A stretch of DNA of 26,043 nucleotides from JBBDMU01 sp040878115 (GCA_040878115.1 JBBDMV010000066.1:1-26043), one strand, 5' to 3'; positions 14,742-24,266 are shown, counted from the stretch's first letter. The notes: generated by a model not told the origin, from the sequence alone. Translations and numbers: made by a program.

Positions 14742-17525
14742 TTAATGGGCATCCAGCCAGTTGTCGGCCACCCCGAGCTCTACTTTTATAGGCACGTCAA
14801 TGTCCATGGCATGCTCCATGTGGTGTTTGATTAGCTTTGAGGCTTCTTCCACTTCGGCATCGGGAACCTCGAACACCAGTTCATCATGTACCTGGAGCAG
14901 CATTTTGGCTTTCAGGCCGGCTTCTCGTAATGCTTTGTCTACTTTAATCATGGCAATTTTGATCAAATCAGCTGCCGTTCCCTGCACGGGCATATTGATA
15001 GCCGTTCGTTCGGCAAAACTTCGGACCGTACGACTCGGTGAATTGATATCGCGAATAAAGCGGCGTCTGCCGGATAAGGTTTCCACATAACCATTATCCC
15101 GGGCAAACTGCATAGTGTCTTCTATGTACTTTTTGATGCCGGAGAATCTCCCGAAAAAAGCATCGATGATTTTCTTTCCCTCGTTGTTGTCAACGCCAAG
15201 CCGAGACGCCAGTCCATAGGAGCTTACGCCATATGGAATACCGAAATTAACTTCCTTGGCTTTACGTCTTTGCTCGCGGTCAACTTCTTCTGTTCCGGAA
15301 ATTCCAAAAATCTCCTTAGCCGTCCGGGCATGGATATCCTCATCGTTACGGAAGGCTTCTTTCATATTTTCATCATTGGCAATAGAGGCGATCACACGCA
15401 ATTCGATCTGGGAGTAATCAGCCGCAATAAGCTTGCTGCCTTTAGCCGCTTTAAACGCCTTGCGGATTTCCCGTCCCCTTTCTGTCCTTATGGGAATGTT
15501 CTGAAGGTTCGGGGCAGACGATGACAATCGACCTGTAGCCGTAATATGCTGATTAAAACTGCTGTGAATGCGACCGGTTTCAGGATGTGATATTTTTGGT
15601 AAAGCATCAACATAAGTTGACTTCAATTTGGCCAATGCACGGTACTCTAAAATCAGCCTGGGCATCTCATAATTAACCGCCAGACGGGACAAAACGGATT
15701 CCGAGGTAGAGTACTGCCCGCCCGCCGTTTTCTTCCTGGAGGGCAAATTCAGCTTTTGGAAGAGGATCACCCCTAGTTGGGCCGGGGAATTAATGTTAAA
15801 AGCCTCTCCGGCTACTTCATAGATCTTTTCCTCCAGCGCATTTATTTCTTCCCGCAAGTCTTTCGAAAAAACGGCCAGCATCTCTTTATCGATCTCAATA
15901 CCGTTAATTTCCATATCCCCGATTACCCTGGAAAGCGGAAATTCTATTTCTTCAGCTAGCTGTGTTAGTTTTTCCTGTTCCAGCTCTTTATGTAAGATCT
16001 CATAAAGCTGAAAGGTGATGTCAGAATCTTCACAGGCATAAGGGACCAGGTCTTCCATGGGTACCTCACTCATATTGATCTGCTTGCGGCCTTTACCGAT
16101 CAGGGTTTCAATAGAAATGGGATCATATTTCAGGTACTTACGCGCCAGAGCATCCATGCTCATTTTCTGGCCTGAATCAAGCAGGTAGGCGGCCAACATG
16201 GTGTCAAAAACTTTCCCTCTCACCTCAATACCACTATTCCTAAGCATAAGGTAGTCGTATTTATAGTTTTGGGCTATTTTTAGGACGTCTTCGCTTTCAA
16301 AAAGCGGCCTGAGCTTAGCAAGTACTACCTGTTTATCAAGCCCATCACCGTTTAAAGGGATGTAACAGGCATGGTTTTCGCGGGACGCCAGTGAAATACC
16401 CAGAAGCTCGGCCGTCATGGCGTTGACATCGGTAGCTTCGGTATCAAAGCAAATGACCTTGAATGCTTTCATTTCTTCCAGCATAGCATCGATGCTCTCC
16501 AGGTCATTACAGATTTTGTAATGGCAGGTTTCCTCATCAAATACTTTCCAGTCAACTTCTTTTTCTACAATGACATTCTCTTCTGATTCCGTACCACCAA
16601 AAAGAGAGGTCTGGCCGTTAGAAGGTTTTTTTGCTTTCCTATCGGGCAAAGTCTCACCTAAGTACTTGCTGACAAGGGTCCGAAACTCCATCTTTTTGTA
16701 AAACTCACCGAGTTCTATTGTTTTACAACCTTTCCACTCAAGTTCTTTCCAATCTACCGTATCCGGCACATCGGTCTTAATGGTGATCATTTCCCTGGCC
16801 AATCGTGCCTGGCCAGAGTTGTTCATCAGCCCTTCTCGGGCACGCTTTGATTTAATCTCCGAAGCATGTTGGATGGCTTTCTCCAGGGAACCGTATTCCT
16901 TGATAATCTGAGGCGCACCCTTCTTGCCGACCCCGGGCACACCGGGTATATTATCGGAAGCATCACCGATAATGGCCAATACGTCGATCACCTTCTCAGG
17001 CGGGACACCGAAATAATCCTTAACCCCTTCAATATCCACAATCTCAAACCCTTTGGAGCTGTTTAGGGGCTTGTACATTTTGATATTGTCGCAGATGAGC
17101 TGCATAAAGTCTTTGTCCGGCGTGACCATAAAGACATCAACATGTTCATTACGTGCCTGAACGGCCAGCGTTCCGATAATATCATCCGCCTCATAGCCAT
17201 GCTGCTCAAAATTATTGATCCCGTAAAGTTCGATCAACCTCTTCATTTCGGGAATGGCCTCACGCAATTCGTCAGGCTGTGACGGACGGTTAGCCTTGTA
17301 ATTAGCGTCCATGGCATGGCGGAAGGTGGGCTCATGGGTGTCCCAAATGACGGCTATATGGGTTGGCTCTTCTGAAGCAAGAAGACGGTCTATGGTATTG
17401 GCAAACCCGAATATCGTACCCGTAGGCAAACCTTCGGAGTTTCTCATTTGACTTTTGATAAAGGCAAAATAGGCGCGGTAAGCCAGGGCTGTACCATCAA
17501 GCAGAAATAGCTTTTTTCTAGACAA
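14742..17525 (-). CDS. polA: DNA polymerase I
   Basis: Repair and Okazaki-fragment polymerase, 927 residues with all three domains. The 5' nuclease spans about 1-290 (FLLDGTALAYRAYFAF, GYEADDIIGTLA, DASDNIPGVPGVG). The 3'-5' exonuclease spans about 330-510 and keeps its DEDD residues (Asp361 and Glu363 in FDTEAT, Asp424 in NYKYDY, Asp500 in YACED), so proofreading is probably active. The polymerase domain has motif A ADYSQIELR (702-710), motif B RRKAKEVNFGIPYG (753-766, Phe761 at the Taq F667 position) and motif C QVHDE (878-882). The start is TTG at 17525. An in-frame TAA lies eight codons upstream and no ATG lies between. The linker holds QTSLF (305-309), which resembles a sliding-clamp-binding motif. 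No strong promoter was seen upstream. Confidence 0.97.
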   Translation of the reverse strand: MSRKKLFLLDGTALAYRAYFAFIKSQMRNSEGLPTGTIFGFANTIDRLLASEEPTHIAVIWDTHEPTFRHAMDANYKANRPSQPDELREAIPEMKRLIELYGINNFEQHGYEADDIIGTLAVQARNEHVDVFMVTPDKDFMQLICDNIKMYKPLNSSKGFEIVDIEGVKDYFGVPPEKVIDVLAIIGDASDNIPGVPGVGKKGAPQIIKEYGSLEKAIQHASEIKSKRAREGLMNNSGQARLAREMITIKTDVPDTVDWKELEWKGCKTIELGEFYKKMEFRTLVSKYLGETLPDRKAKKPSNGQTSLFGGTESEENVIVEKEVDWKVFDEETCHYKICNDLESIDAMLEEMKAFKVICFDTEATDVNAMTAELLGISLASRENHACYIPLNGDGLDKQVVLAKLRPLFESEDVLKIAQNYKYDYLMLRNSGIEVRGKVFDTMLAAYLLDSGQKMSMDALARKYLKYDPISIETLIGKGRKQINMSEVPMEDLVPYACEDSDITFQLYEILHKELEQEKLTQLAEEIEFPLSRVIGDMEINGIEIDKEMLAVFSKDLREEINALEEKIYEVAGEAFNINSPAQLGVILFQKLNLPSRKKTAGGQYSTSESVLSRLAVNYEMPRLILEYRALAKLKSTYVDALPKISHPETGRIHSSFNQHITATGRLSSSAPNLQNIPIRTERGREIRKAFKAAKGSKLIAADYSQIELRVIASIANDENMKEAFRNDEDIHARTAKEIFGISGTEEVDREQRRKAKEVNFGIPYGVSSYGLASRLGVDNNEGKKIIDAFFGRFSGIKKYIEDTMQFARDNGYVETLSGRRRFIRDINSPSRTVRSFAERTAINMPVQGTAADLIKIAMIKVDKALREAGLKAKMLLQVHDELVFEVPDAEVEEASKLIKHHMEHAMDIDVPIKVELGVADNWLDAH

Positions 17526-17680
17526 GATAAATTCTTGGTTAATTATTTAATAGCAGAAACAGGGCGCACAAAATTGGTTATACTTTAACATTACGCTTAT
17601 TAAGAAAGCTTATTACTTCATAACGAATGTACGAAATGATGAAAAACATATCATTCCTGGTATGCCTGAAAATAAGGATT

Positions 17681-18466
17681 CTATACATCTTTATAACGAA
17701 CAAACGCATAAATACCGCCCAAAAACAAGGCTATCCAGGCCAGGCTAACATAAATGTTGCTGATAAAAGGTGTATCTACCACTTCAGCGCCGATTATGCT
17801 CATATAGGGGTTGCTGATGATACCTGCAAAAGCAGCCATGGGAAAATAAAAAGAGAATTCGCCTGGCAGGGAGAAGCGTATTAAACGCTCAACGATTATT
17901 CCATATGCCAAAAGAAGAATAATCGCCTGGGCTGGTTTCTTCACAACCACGGCAAACACAAAAGCAATGGTCATGTAAGCAAAGACCTGAACAAAATAAC
18001 CGACAATGAAACCTGCTCTTTCCAGGATTATAGACAGGTTAACATCCGGGGCGCCGGACAAACCGAAGGCCAGTCCTGTAATGACCAACAGCAGGGTTGC
18101 AAAGGCAGATAACAGGGTGATAACCAATATCTTTAATCCGACAAGCTCTCCCCTTTCCAACCCTTCGGCGACGTGCTGCTTCCAAAGCCCGTATTGGATA
18201 TCGTTTGTTACAAGCAGGATAACCAGAAGGGCCGGCAAGTAGTGCAGGAAACCGGAAATATAGGTCAGGTAATGCCATAACATGGGGAATTCATAAATCC
18301 CAAACTGCGGCAAATCTACCTGTTCACCATCAACATTTACCGCACCAAATGCCCCGGCCACATAGTAGCTCAATACAATCAGCACCGAATACAGGATCAA
18401 AATGGTCCAGAAGCTTCTATAGTTCAGGGCTTTTATTCTTTCAATGGTTACCAGCTTTCCGATCAT
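17681..18466 (-). CDS. ABC-2 type transporter permease
   Basis: 261-residue integral membrane protein with about six hydrophobic segments (near 20-42, 65-88, 108-133, 145-170, 174-192 and 236-257), the layout of ABC-2 permeases. It starts by an ATGA overlap with the stop of the upstream ATPase, so the two form one transporter. The cargo cannot be told from sequence; such pairs export drugs, lipids or peptides, or act as envelope integrity factors. The 155 bases between its stop and polA hold no gene. Confidence 0.85.
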   Translation of the reverse strand: MIGKLVTIERIKALNYRSFWTILILYSVLIVLSYYVAGAFGAVNVDGEQVDLPQFGIYEFPMLWHYLTYISGFLHYLPALLVILLVTNDIQYGLWKQHVAEGLERGELVGLKILVITLLSAFATLLLVITGLAFGLSGAPDVNLSIILERAGFIVGYFVQVFAYMTIAFVFAVVVKKPAQAIILLLAYGIIVERLIRFSLPGEFSFYFPMAAFAGIISNPYMSIIGAEVVDTPFISNIYVSLAWIALFLGGIYAFVRYKDV

Positions 18467-19359
18467 TGTCTGCCTCGCGTCACTTCCATGAAATGGGATT
18501 CCAGGGTCTGTTTTCTTCTGACCAGATGGTGGGGTTTTACTCCTTTATTGATTAGATCGGCATTTAATTCAGCAATTTCAACATTATCGGTGATAGAAGC
18601 CAGAAGCATGTTGTGATGCCTTGTAATTTCAGTAACACCATCAATTTCTTTCAGCAAATGCTGAAGCGCCTCAAGGTCGGAAGCGGCGATCTCCAAAGTA
18701 TCATTTTTGGTTAATATCTCGCGCGTTGTTCCGCTGGTCAGCTTTTTACCGTTTTTCAAAATGGCTACGTGCGTGCAGACTTTTTCGATCTCATCGAGAA
18801 TATGGCTGGCCAGAATGATGGTCTTCCCCTGATCGGCCACCTTTTGAATGATGCCGCGCACATCGAATATCCCCTGCGGGTCCAGTCCGTTGGTGGGTTC
18901 ATCCAAAACCAGCACTTCGGGGTCTCCCAGCAAAGCCGAGGCCAGGCCAAGGCGTTGTTTCATCCCCAGTGAATAGGTGCTAAAGAAAGAATGCTTTCTG
19001 GCTGACAGGTTTACAACTCCCAGTACATCGTTGATTTTGTCTTGCCCCACCCCTTTTACTTCGGCTGATATCTGCAAATTCTTTACAGCCGACAGGTACG
19101 GGAGGAAGTTAGGCTTCTCCAGCAACGATCCGATCCTACGGCGTGCTTCCGCTGACGGCGCATTCCCGAACCATTGGTAGGTGCCGTTGTCTGCACTCAA
19201 CACATCCAGAATAATGGATAATGTGGTGGTTTTGCCACTGCCGTTTGGGCCCAGGATACCGTAAACGGAACCAGGCCCAACAGTCAAAGATAAATCATCC
19301 AGGGCCTGAATGCTTCCATAGCTTCTGGACAAACTATTGATCTGAAGTATTGGGTTCAT
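18463..19359 (-). CDS. ABC transporter ATP-binding protein
   Basis: 298-residue cytoplasmic ATPase partner of the permease. Walker A GPNGSGKT (37-44), signature YSLGMKQRL (129-137, a common variant of LSGGQ in ABC-2 exporters), Walker B VLVLDEPTNGLDP (149-161) and switch His186 (LASHILDE). The C-terminal 80 residues beyond the nucleotide-binding domain resemble the extension usual in drug- or bacitracin-type (CcmA-like) exporters. The ATG at 19359 lies 20 bp after the dodecin stop, so dodecin, ATPase and permease are probably co-transcribed. Confidence 0.93.
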   Translation of the reverse strand: MNPILQINSLSRSYGSIQALDDLSLTVGPGSVYGILGPNGSGKTTTLSIILDVLSADNGTYQWFGNAPSAEARRRIGSLLEKPNFLPYLSAVKNLQISAEVKGVGQDKINDVLGVVNLSARKHSFFSTYSLGMKQRLGLASALLGDPEVLVLDEPTNGLDPQGIFDVRGIIQKVADQGKTIILASHILDEIEKVCTHVAILKNGKKLTSGTTREILTKNDTLEIAASDLEALQHLLKEIDGVTEITRHHNMLLASITDNVEIAELNADLINKGVKPHHLVRRKQTLESHFMEVTRGRQ

Positions 19360-19379
19360 TCAGCAAGGATTTTGATCGC

Positions 19380-19589
19380 TTATTCTTCTAAAGCGAAACC
19401 AACTTTAAGGATGACCTGCCAGCTCTCAATTTTACCGTTCTCAATACGGCCCCTTTCCTCAATAACCTCAAACCATTTTAAATCATGCACGGTCTTTGAT
19501 GCACGAGCAATGGCCTTATTGACCGCATCATCGGAAGATATTTCGGAAGAACCGGTTAATTCGATGGATTTATAGACTTTGTTACTCAT
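19380..19589 (-). CDS. Dodecin family flavin-binding protein
   Basis: 69-residue protein of the dodecin family. These form hollow dodecamers that store or buffer flavins (riboflavin, FMN or FAD depending on the lineage). Family marks are KSIELTGSSEISSDDAVNKAIARASKT and KWFEV-E-RG-I-GKI--WQV-LKVGFALEE. Trp39 and Gln58 sit at the positions that sandwich and contact the flavin in characterised dodecins. Length is normal and the ATG at 19589 is clear. It precedes the ABC pair with a 20-bp gap. Confidence 0.93.
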   Translation of the reverse strand: MSNKVYKSIELTGSSEISSDDAVNKAIARASKTVHDLKWFEVIEERGRIENGKIESWQVILKVGFALEE

Positions 19590-19751
19590 GATGATAATTT
19601 TTTATAGTTACGGATTACAACTGTATGAACAAGCTACAGTAAGACAGTTAACAAGTCAAGAAATCAATGTATTGCCTGCTTAAAGCAGAGGGAGAGTTCG
19701 AACAGATTATCCGCAATGCCAGTTGGTTGTGGGATAAGACGTAATGCTAAT

Positions 19752-19785
19752 TAAAAAGCCCGGATTGCTTCCACAAACCGGGCTT
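19752..19785 (-). terminator. Rho-independent terminator of glnN
   Basis: On the minus strand AAGCCCGG (19785-19778) pairs with CCGGGCTT (19763-19756) across a 14-nt loop and is followed by a T-rich tract (TTTTTAATT). It starts 29 bases beyond the glnN stop. The GC-rich stem and T tract make it the most classical terminator in the window. Confidence 0.88.
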
Positions 19786-19813
19786 CTAAGGAGTATTTAT
19801 AAATTCTCTTTAC

Positions 19814-22009
19814 CTACTTGGCAAAAAGAATATCTCTGTACGTCGGGATTGGCCAGTAATCATCGGCTACAATTCCTTCTAATTCGTCGCCTACAAGACG
19901 GACATTGTCCATTTCAGGAATCACCTTATCGTGAACATGAACTGCTTTTTCATGAGGAGTGTCTCCTCCAAGATCGGCATTCACTGCATCAAGCTTTTCG
20001 ACCGCCTTGATAAACCTGTTCAAGGTGTCGTTCAGCTTCGAAGTTACAGAACCAGACCCTGCTACATCAAGTCCAGCTTGAGCGCCTCGGTCACTCAAAG
20101 CCAGCAATTCGTTAAGATAACGCACTGCTGCCGGAGTAATCATGGTCCTTGCCATAGAAGCGGTAGTTTCGGCTTCTATATTGATGTTAATGAAATATTG
20201 CTCGATCAGGATTTCAAGCCGGGATTCCAGTTCCCTCTCTGAAAGCACGTTGTATTTTCCGAACAGTTTCACATTCTTTTCCGATGTTATATGCGGCAGA
20301 GCATCTATAGTGGACCTCAGGTTCAGCAAACCACGTTTTTCGGCTTCTTCCTGCCATGCATCGGCATAGCCGTCACCGTTAAACAGGATTTTATCGGAAC
20401 TTTTGATCACCTTGCTCAGAACAACTGCCAAAGCGGCTTCAAAATCGTCTTCTTTCTTCAGCTCAGCTTCCAGCATGGTGCACATCTCATCAATGGCCCC
20501 GGTTACAATGGTATTTAATACCACCATCGGGAATGAGACAGATTGATTACTGGCTACGGCACGGAATTCAAACTTATTCCCGGTAAAGGCAAAGGGTGAT
20601 GTTCTGTTCCTGTCGCCTGCGTGTTTGGGAAGATAAGGAAGTACCGGTGTTCCTAATCCGAGAAGGCCGCTTTTCTTGGAGCTTTTGGCCCCACCGTTAA
20701 CGATTTGTTCGAATATATCCTGGAGTTGCTCACCTACGAAAATCGAAATAATAGCTGGTGGTGCTTCATTAGCTCCCAGGCGGTGATCATTACCGGCACT
20801 GGCTACAGAAGCCCGAAGCAGGTCCTGATGATCATGCGTCGCTTTGATCACAGCAGAGCAGAAAAACAAGAATTTCATATTGGAATGTGGATTATCACCC
20901 GGTTCCAGCAAGTTGTTGCCTTTATTGCTGGTTAATGACCAGTTGGCATGCTTCCCGCTCCCGTTCAAACCTTTGAAGGGTTTTTCGTGAAGCATACAAA
21001 CGAGACCGTGCTTTCTGGCCACGCTTTTCAAAGTAACCATCGTGAGCTGCTGATGATCGGCCCCTATATTGCCGTTTTCAAAAACGGGGGCGATTTCAAA
21101 CTGACTGGGTGCTACCTCATTATGACGCGTTTTAACGGGTACCCCAAGACGGTAAAGCTCACGTTCGGCATCCATCATAAAGGATAGGATACGATCTGGA
21201 ATAGATCCAAAATAATGATCATCAAGTTCTTGTCCGCGGGGTGGCGGTGCGCCAAAAAGCGTACGGCCGGAAGTCATCAAATCAGGTCTGCGGTAGAAAA
21301 ACTCCTGGTCGATCAGGAAATACTCTTGCTCAAAGCCGCCGGTAGAATTAACCCATTTCACATCGTCTTCGCCAAAAAGGTTAAGTGCGCGCTTAGCTTG
21401 CTTATTTAAAGCTTCGGTAGATCGAAGCAGCGGAGTTTTATGATCAAGCGCTTCACCTTTCCAGGAAGCGAAAGCCGTCGGGATGCATAAAACTTTACCA
21501 TATTTGTTATCCACTATAAATGCGGGAGAAGTGGGGTCCCAGGCCGTGTAACCACGTGCTTCGAAAGTGGCGCGCAAGCCGCCGCTGGGAAAACTGGAAG
21601 CATCGGGCTCACCCTGCATAAGTTCTGATCCGGAGAACTGCATCATGGCTCCCCCACCTTTATTGGGTGTAATAAAACTATCGTGTTTTTCTGCCGTCGC
21701 TCCGGTTAACGGCTGGAACCAGTGAGTGTAATGGGTAGCTCCTTTTTCTATAGCCCACTCCTTCATTACTACAGCTACGGCATCGGCAACATCAAAGTTC
21801 AGTGGCTCATTGTCTTTGATGGTTTTCTTTAGTTCTTTCCAAATGGCTTTGGGCAGCCTTTCTTTCAAGTCATCGTTATCCAGGGTATTTTCCCCAAAGA
21901 TCTTAGACACATTAAAATAATCTTTATCTATAACGGAATGTCCGTTAGGGCTGGTTTCTCTTTCCTTCACAGCCTCCAGGTTGTCAAAACGCCGAAAATG
22001 TTTACTCAT
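19814..22009 (-). CDS. glnN: Glutamine synthetase type III
   Basis: ATP-dependent ligase making glutamine from glutamate and ammonia, the main ammonia-assimilation step. At 731 residues it has the size of GSIII (about 700-730), far longer than GSI or GSII. Catalytic blocks: GGFEQEYFLI (metal-binding Glu), KTRHNEVAPSQFEIAP, NGSGKHANWSL, NDHRLGANEAPPA and NRTSPFAFTGNKFEFRA. The N terminus SKHFRRFDNLEAVKERE is close to a typical Bacteroidota GSIII start. Single gene with its own promoter candidate (22106-22136) and terminator (19752-19785). No PII or ammonium transporter gene is near. Confidence 0.97.
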   Translation of the reverse strand: MSKHFRRFDNLEAVKERETSPNGHSVIDKDYFNVSKIFGENTLDNDDLKERLPKAIWKELKKTIKDNEPLNFDVADAVAVVMKEWAIEKGATHYTHWFQPLTGATAEKHDSFITPNKGGGAMMQFSGSELMQGEPDASSFPSGGLRATFEARGYTAWDPTSPAFIVDNKYGKVLCIPTAFASWKGEALDHKTPLLRSTEALNKQAKRALNLFGEDDVKWVNSTGGFEQEYFLIDQEFFYRRPDLMTSGRTLFGAPPPRGQELDDHYFGSIPDRILSFMMDAERELYRLGVPVKTRHNEVAPSQFEIAPVFENGNIGADHQQLTMVTLKSVARKHGLVCMLHEKPFKGLNGSGKHANWSLTSNKGNNLLEPGDNPHSNMKFLFFCSAVIKATHDHQDLLRASVASAGNDHRLGANEAPPAIISIFVGEQLQDIFEQIVNGGAKSSKKSGLLGLGTPVLPYLPKHAGDRNRTSPFAFTGNKFEFRAVASNQSVSFPMVVLNTIVTGAIDEMCTMLEAELKKEDDFEAALAVVLSKVIKSSDKILFNGDGYADAWQEEAEKRGLLNLRSTIDALPHITSEKNVKLFGKYNVLSERELESRLEILIEQYFININIEAETTASMARTMITPAAVRYLNELLALSDRGAQAGLDVAGSGSVTSKLNDTLNRFIKAVEKLDAVNADLGGDTPHEKAVHVHDKVIPEMDNVRLVGDELEGIVADDYWPIPTYRDILFAK

Positions 22010-22105
22010 GGTCCTTCTATCTTTAATTAAGGTTAGATGGAAATCTTTTTCATAAGTACGATCGTGTTTGCCACAATACCATACTTTTTTAAATAATCAA
22101 CGAGA

Positions 22106-22136
22106 CAAAGTTAATAAAAAATATAAAAAAAACCAA
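22106..22136 (-). promoter_or_regulatory. Bacteroidota-type promoter for glnN
   Basis: On the minus strand TTG (22136-22134) is followed, 20 bases on, by TAACTTTG (22113-22106), matching the TTTG / TAnnTTTG -33/-7 promoter of Bacteroidota primary sigma factors. The spacer is an A/T tract. The predicted start near 22100 leaves about 90 nt of leader before the glnN ATG. Confidence 0.65.
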
Positions 22137-22253
22137 TTTGCCTTACTTAGTTTTAAAAGCGCTTCCAATTATCTTAATTTTATACCTTCATTTTTCAACC
22201 ACATAGGTTCACCCGGTAATTTTTTTCAAGTAACCTTTTCGCCAAACAATGCG

Positions 22254-22261
22254 TAACTTTG
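22254..22261 (+). promoter_or_regulatory. Candidate -7 element for menA
   Basis: TAACTTTG, the same octamer as in the glnN promoter, 69 bases before the menA ATG. No clear TTTG lies at the right distance upstream, so the -33 part is weak and the call rests on the -7 match. Confidence 0.4.
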
Positions 22262-22330
22262 TCCGACCCAGCTTAAAAATCGGCAAGCTACTTTTACATT
22301 AATTTCCTTATCAAGTCTCAATTTATTTAA

Positions 22331-23206
22331 ATGAACACTTCCGACTGGATTGATTCAGCACGCCCCAAAACCCTGGCCGCAGCTTTCGTTCCTGTGGGTG
22401 TTGGTGCAGCTCTGGCTTACAAGCACTCCTCATTTGATGCAGCTATTACAATAATCGTACTCATTTGTGCCCTATTGATCCAAATTGGTACCAACTTTGC
22501 CAATGATTACTTTGATTTTCGCCACGGTGCAGATACTGACGATCGTATCGGTTTCACCCGTGCCTCGGCAACAGGCATTATATCTCCCGAGACCATGCTG
22601 AAAGCAGCCATTGTAACCTTTTCCCTGGCTTTCATTCTGGGGTTATTCCTGGTTTGGCAGGGAGGCTGGACCATCCTTGTTATTGGCGTGCTTTCGATCA
22701 TCTGTGGAATAGCGTATACAGGTGGTCCATTCCCTCTGGCATACAATGGACTGGGAGATGTATTTGTTTTCCTTTTCTTTGGTATTGTAGCCGTGACGGG
22801 AACCTATTTCGTGAACACCTTAAGCTGGTCCACTGAAGCTTTCTGGGCCTCTTTAGCTGTCGGGGCTTTATCTACCAATATACTGGTTGTTAATAATTTG
22901 CGTGATTCCGAAACCGATACCGTAGCGAATAAAAGAACTCTTGGGGTGATCTTTGGTGATAATGCGCTGCGATGGGAATATTCTTTCATGCTGGTCCTCG
23001 CCTTCGCCATCCCCCCTCATTTTTACTTTCAGGAAAACTACGGAGCCATCATTTTCCTGCCGCTCTTGTCTCTGCCGTTTGCTCTCCCCCCCCTTCAAAC
23101 GATATGGAAAGAAAATGACAAAGCCCAACTAAACAAAAACCTTGAACAAACAGCCAGGTTTATGGCCCTGTTTGGGCTCCTTTTTGTCATAGGCATCATA
23201 TTTTAA
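22331..23206 (+). CDS. menA: 1,4-dihydroxy-2-naphthoate polyprenyltransferase
   Basis: Membrane prenyltransferase of the UbiA family that attaches the isoprenoid tail to dihydroxynaphthoate, giving demethylmenaquinone. 291 residues with about eight or nine hydrophobic segments. Both Asp-rich prenyl-diphosphate sites are present: NDYFDFRHGADTDD (58-71) and NNLRDSETDTVANKRTLGV (188-206). The DSARPKTL start is typical of MenA. The ATG at 22331 has no competing upstream start. menC follows after 37 bases, probably in the same transcript. Confidence 0.95.
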   Translation: MNTSDWIDSARPKTLAAAFVPVGVGAALAYKHSSFDAAITIIVLICALLIQIGTNFANDYFDFRHGADTDDRIGFTRASATGIISPETMLKAAIVTFSLAFILGLFLVWQGGWTILVIGVLSIICGIAYTGGPFPLAYNGLGDVFVFLFFGIVAVTGTYFVNTLSWSTEAFWASLAVGALSTNILVVNNLRDSETDTVANKRTLGVIFGDNALRWEYSFMLVLAFAIPPHFYFQENYGAIIFLPLLSLPFALPPLQTIWKENDKAQLNKNLEQTARFMALFGLLFVIGIIF

Positions 23207-23243
23207 TCCTGATAAAAAAGGGAGCGAACAACCGGTTATCTTC

Positions 23244-24266
23244 ATGGTCCATTTTCGAAAATACCGCCTGCCTTTCAAGTCTCCTTTCGTTACAGCGGCG
23301 GGAAGCTTTTCACATCGCGAAGGCATCCTTATCGAAGGTGAATTAGATGGTATACGTTTTATGGGTGATGCCTCTGCTTTACCCGGCTTTTCCGGCGATA
23401 CCTTAAATGAAGGCTGGCAATTTTTGAATGCCTATAAAAACGAAATTGAAAGCCTGTTTAGCAAGAATAAGCCATTGAGCGAATTTGATAGCCAATGCAT
23501 TAATATGCAGGCCCCGCCGTCGGTGCGCTTCGGTCTCAGTACAGCCACGGGTAATTTACTTTCCCAAAAAGCGGGACTTACTCTCTCCCGATACCTGAAT
23601 TTATCTTCAAAGCCGAAGGTCCCTGTTAACGTTACTCTCGGCCTCAAACCCATAGATTTGCTTATGGAGGATGCTTTATGTGCCTGGAAAGACGGGTTCA
23701 AAACGTTCAAAATAAAGGTAGGCCAAGACCCGGAAGCCGAGTTGGCCATATTAAAAAAGCTCAGAAAGGCCCTGCCGGAATGCCATTTACGTATTGACGC
23801 CAATGGTGCCTGGAAAACAGACGAAGCCGTGGATAACCTAAACAAGCTTGCTTCGGTTGATATCGAATATTGTGAGCAGCCTGTCGGGGCCAATGATGTG
23901 AACGGCATGTCATCCATTCAAAGCAACTCACCCATCCCAATCGCCGCTGATGAAAGCGTACGAGATCTGGCGGATGCCCGCCTCATCATCAAACAACAGG
24001 CTGCCGATGTGTTAATACTAAAGCCCATGCTGATAGGCACGATCACCGAGTTTCAGAAAATCGCAGAACTTGCAGGCTCTCATCATATCGGCATCGTGAT
24101 AACCACCTCCCTGGAAAGCGGCATCGGCCGACGCGCAACGGCCCACCTGGCGGCCTCTCTGAAAAACCAGTCATTTGCCCATGGCCTGGCCACCGGCAGA
24201 TTATTGGAAACAGACCTATTAAATGACAGAGAGTTGATAAAGAATGGCTGCTACTATCTTTCATAA
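23244..24266 (+). CDS. menC: o-Succinylbenzoate synthase
   Basis: Enolase-superfamily enzyme that dehydrates SHCHC to o-succinylbenzoate in menaquinone synthesis. 340 residues: an N-terminal capping domain (1-110), then the barrel with the KIK motif (Lys156, Lys158), Asp185 in RIDANGAW, Glu211 in EYCEQP, Asp236 in AADES and Lys260 in ILKPM, the acid-base and metal ligands of the MLE subgroup. Some relatives racemise N-acylamino acids or dipeptides. The adjoining menA makes the menaquinone role much more likely. The other men genes are not in this window. Confidence 0.9.
   Translation: MVHFRKYRLPFKSPFVTAAGSFSHREGILIEGELDGIRFMGDASALPGFSGDTLNEGWQFLNAYKNEIESLFSKNKPLSEFDSQCINMQAPPSVRFGLSTATGNLLSQKAGLTLSRYLNLSSKPKVPVNVTLGLKPIDLLMEDALCAWKDGFKTFKIKVGQDPEAELAILKKLRKALPECHLRIDANGAWKTDEAVDNLNKLASVDIEYCEQPVGANDVNGMSSIQSNSPIPIAADESVRDLADARLIIKQQAADVLILKPMLIGTITEFQKIAELAGSHHIGIVITTSLESGIGRRATAHLAASLKNQSFAHGLATGRLLETDLLNDRELIKNGCYYLS

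Larger units (their letters stand above)
22010..22330. promoter_or_regulatory. Divergent spacer between glnN and menA
   Basis: 321 AT-rich bases with no coding frame. It has a TAACTTTG element on each strand, one serving each gene. Between them is a short perfect palindrome AAGCGCTT near 22161. No recognisable operator or riboswitch was found. Confidence 0.6.

Noticed and set aside
19744..20010. 88-codon plus-strand frame over the glnN terminator
   Set aside because: It runs through the glnN terminator and antisense to the conserved C terminus of glnN. No support as a gene.
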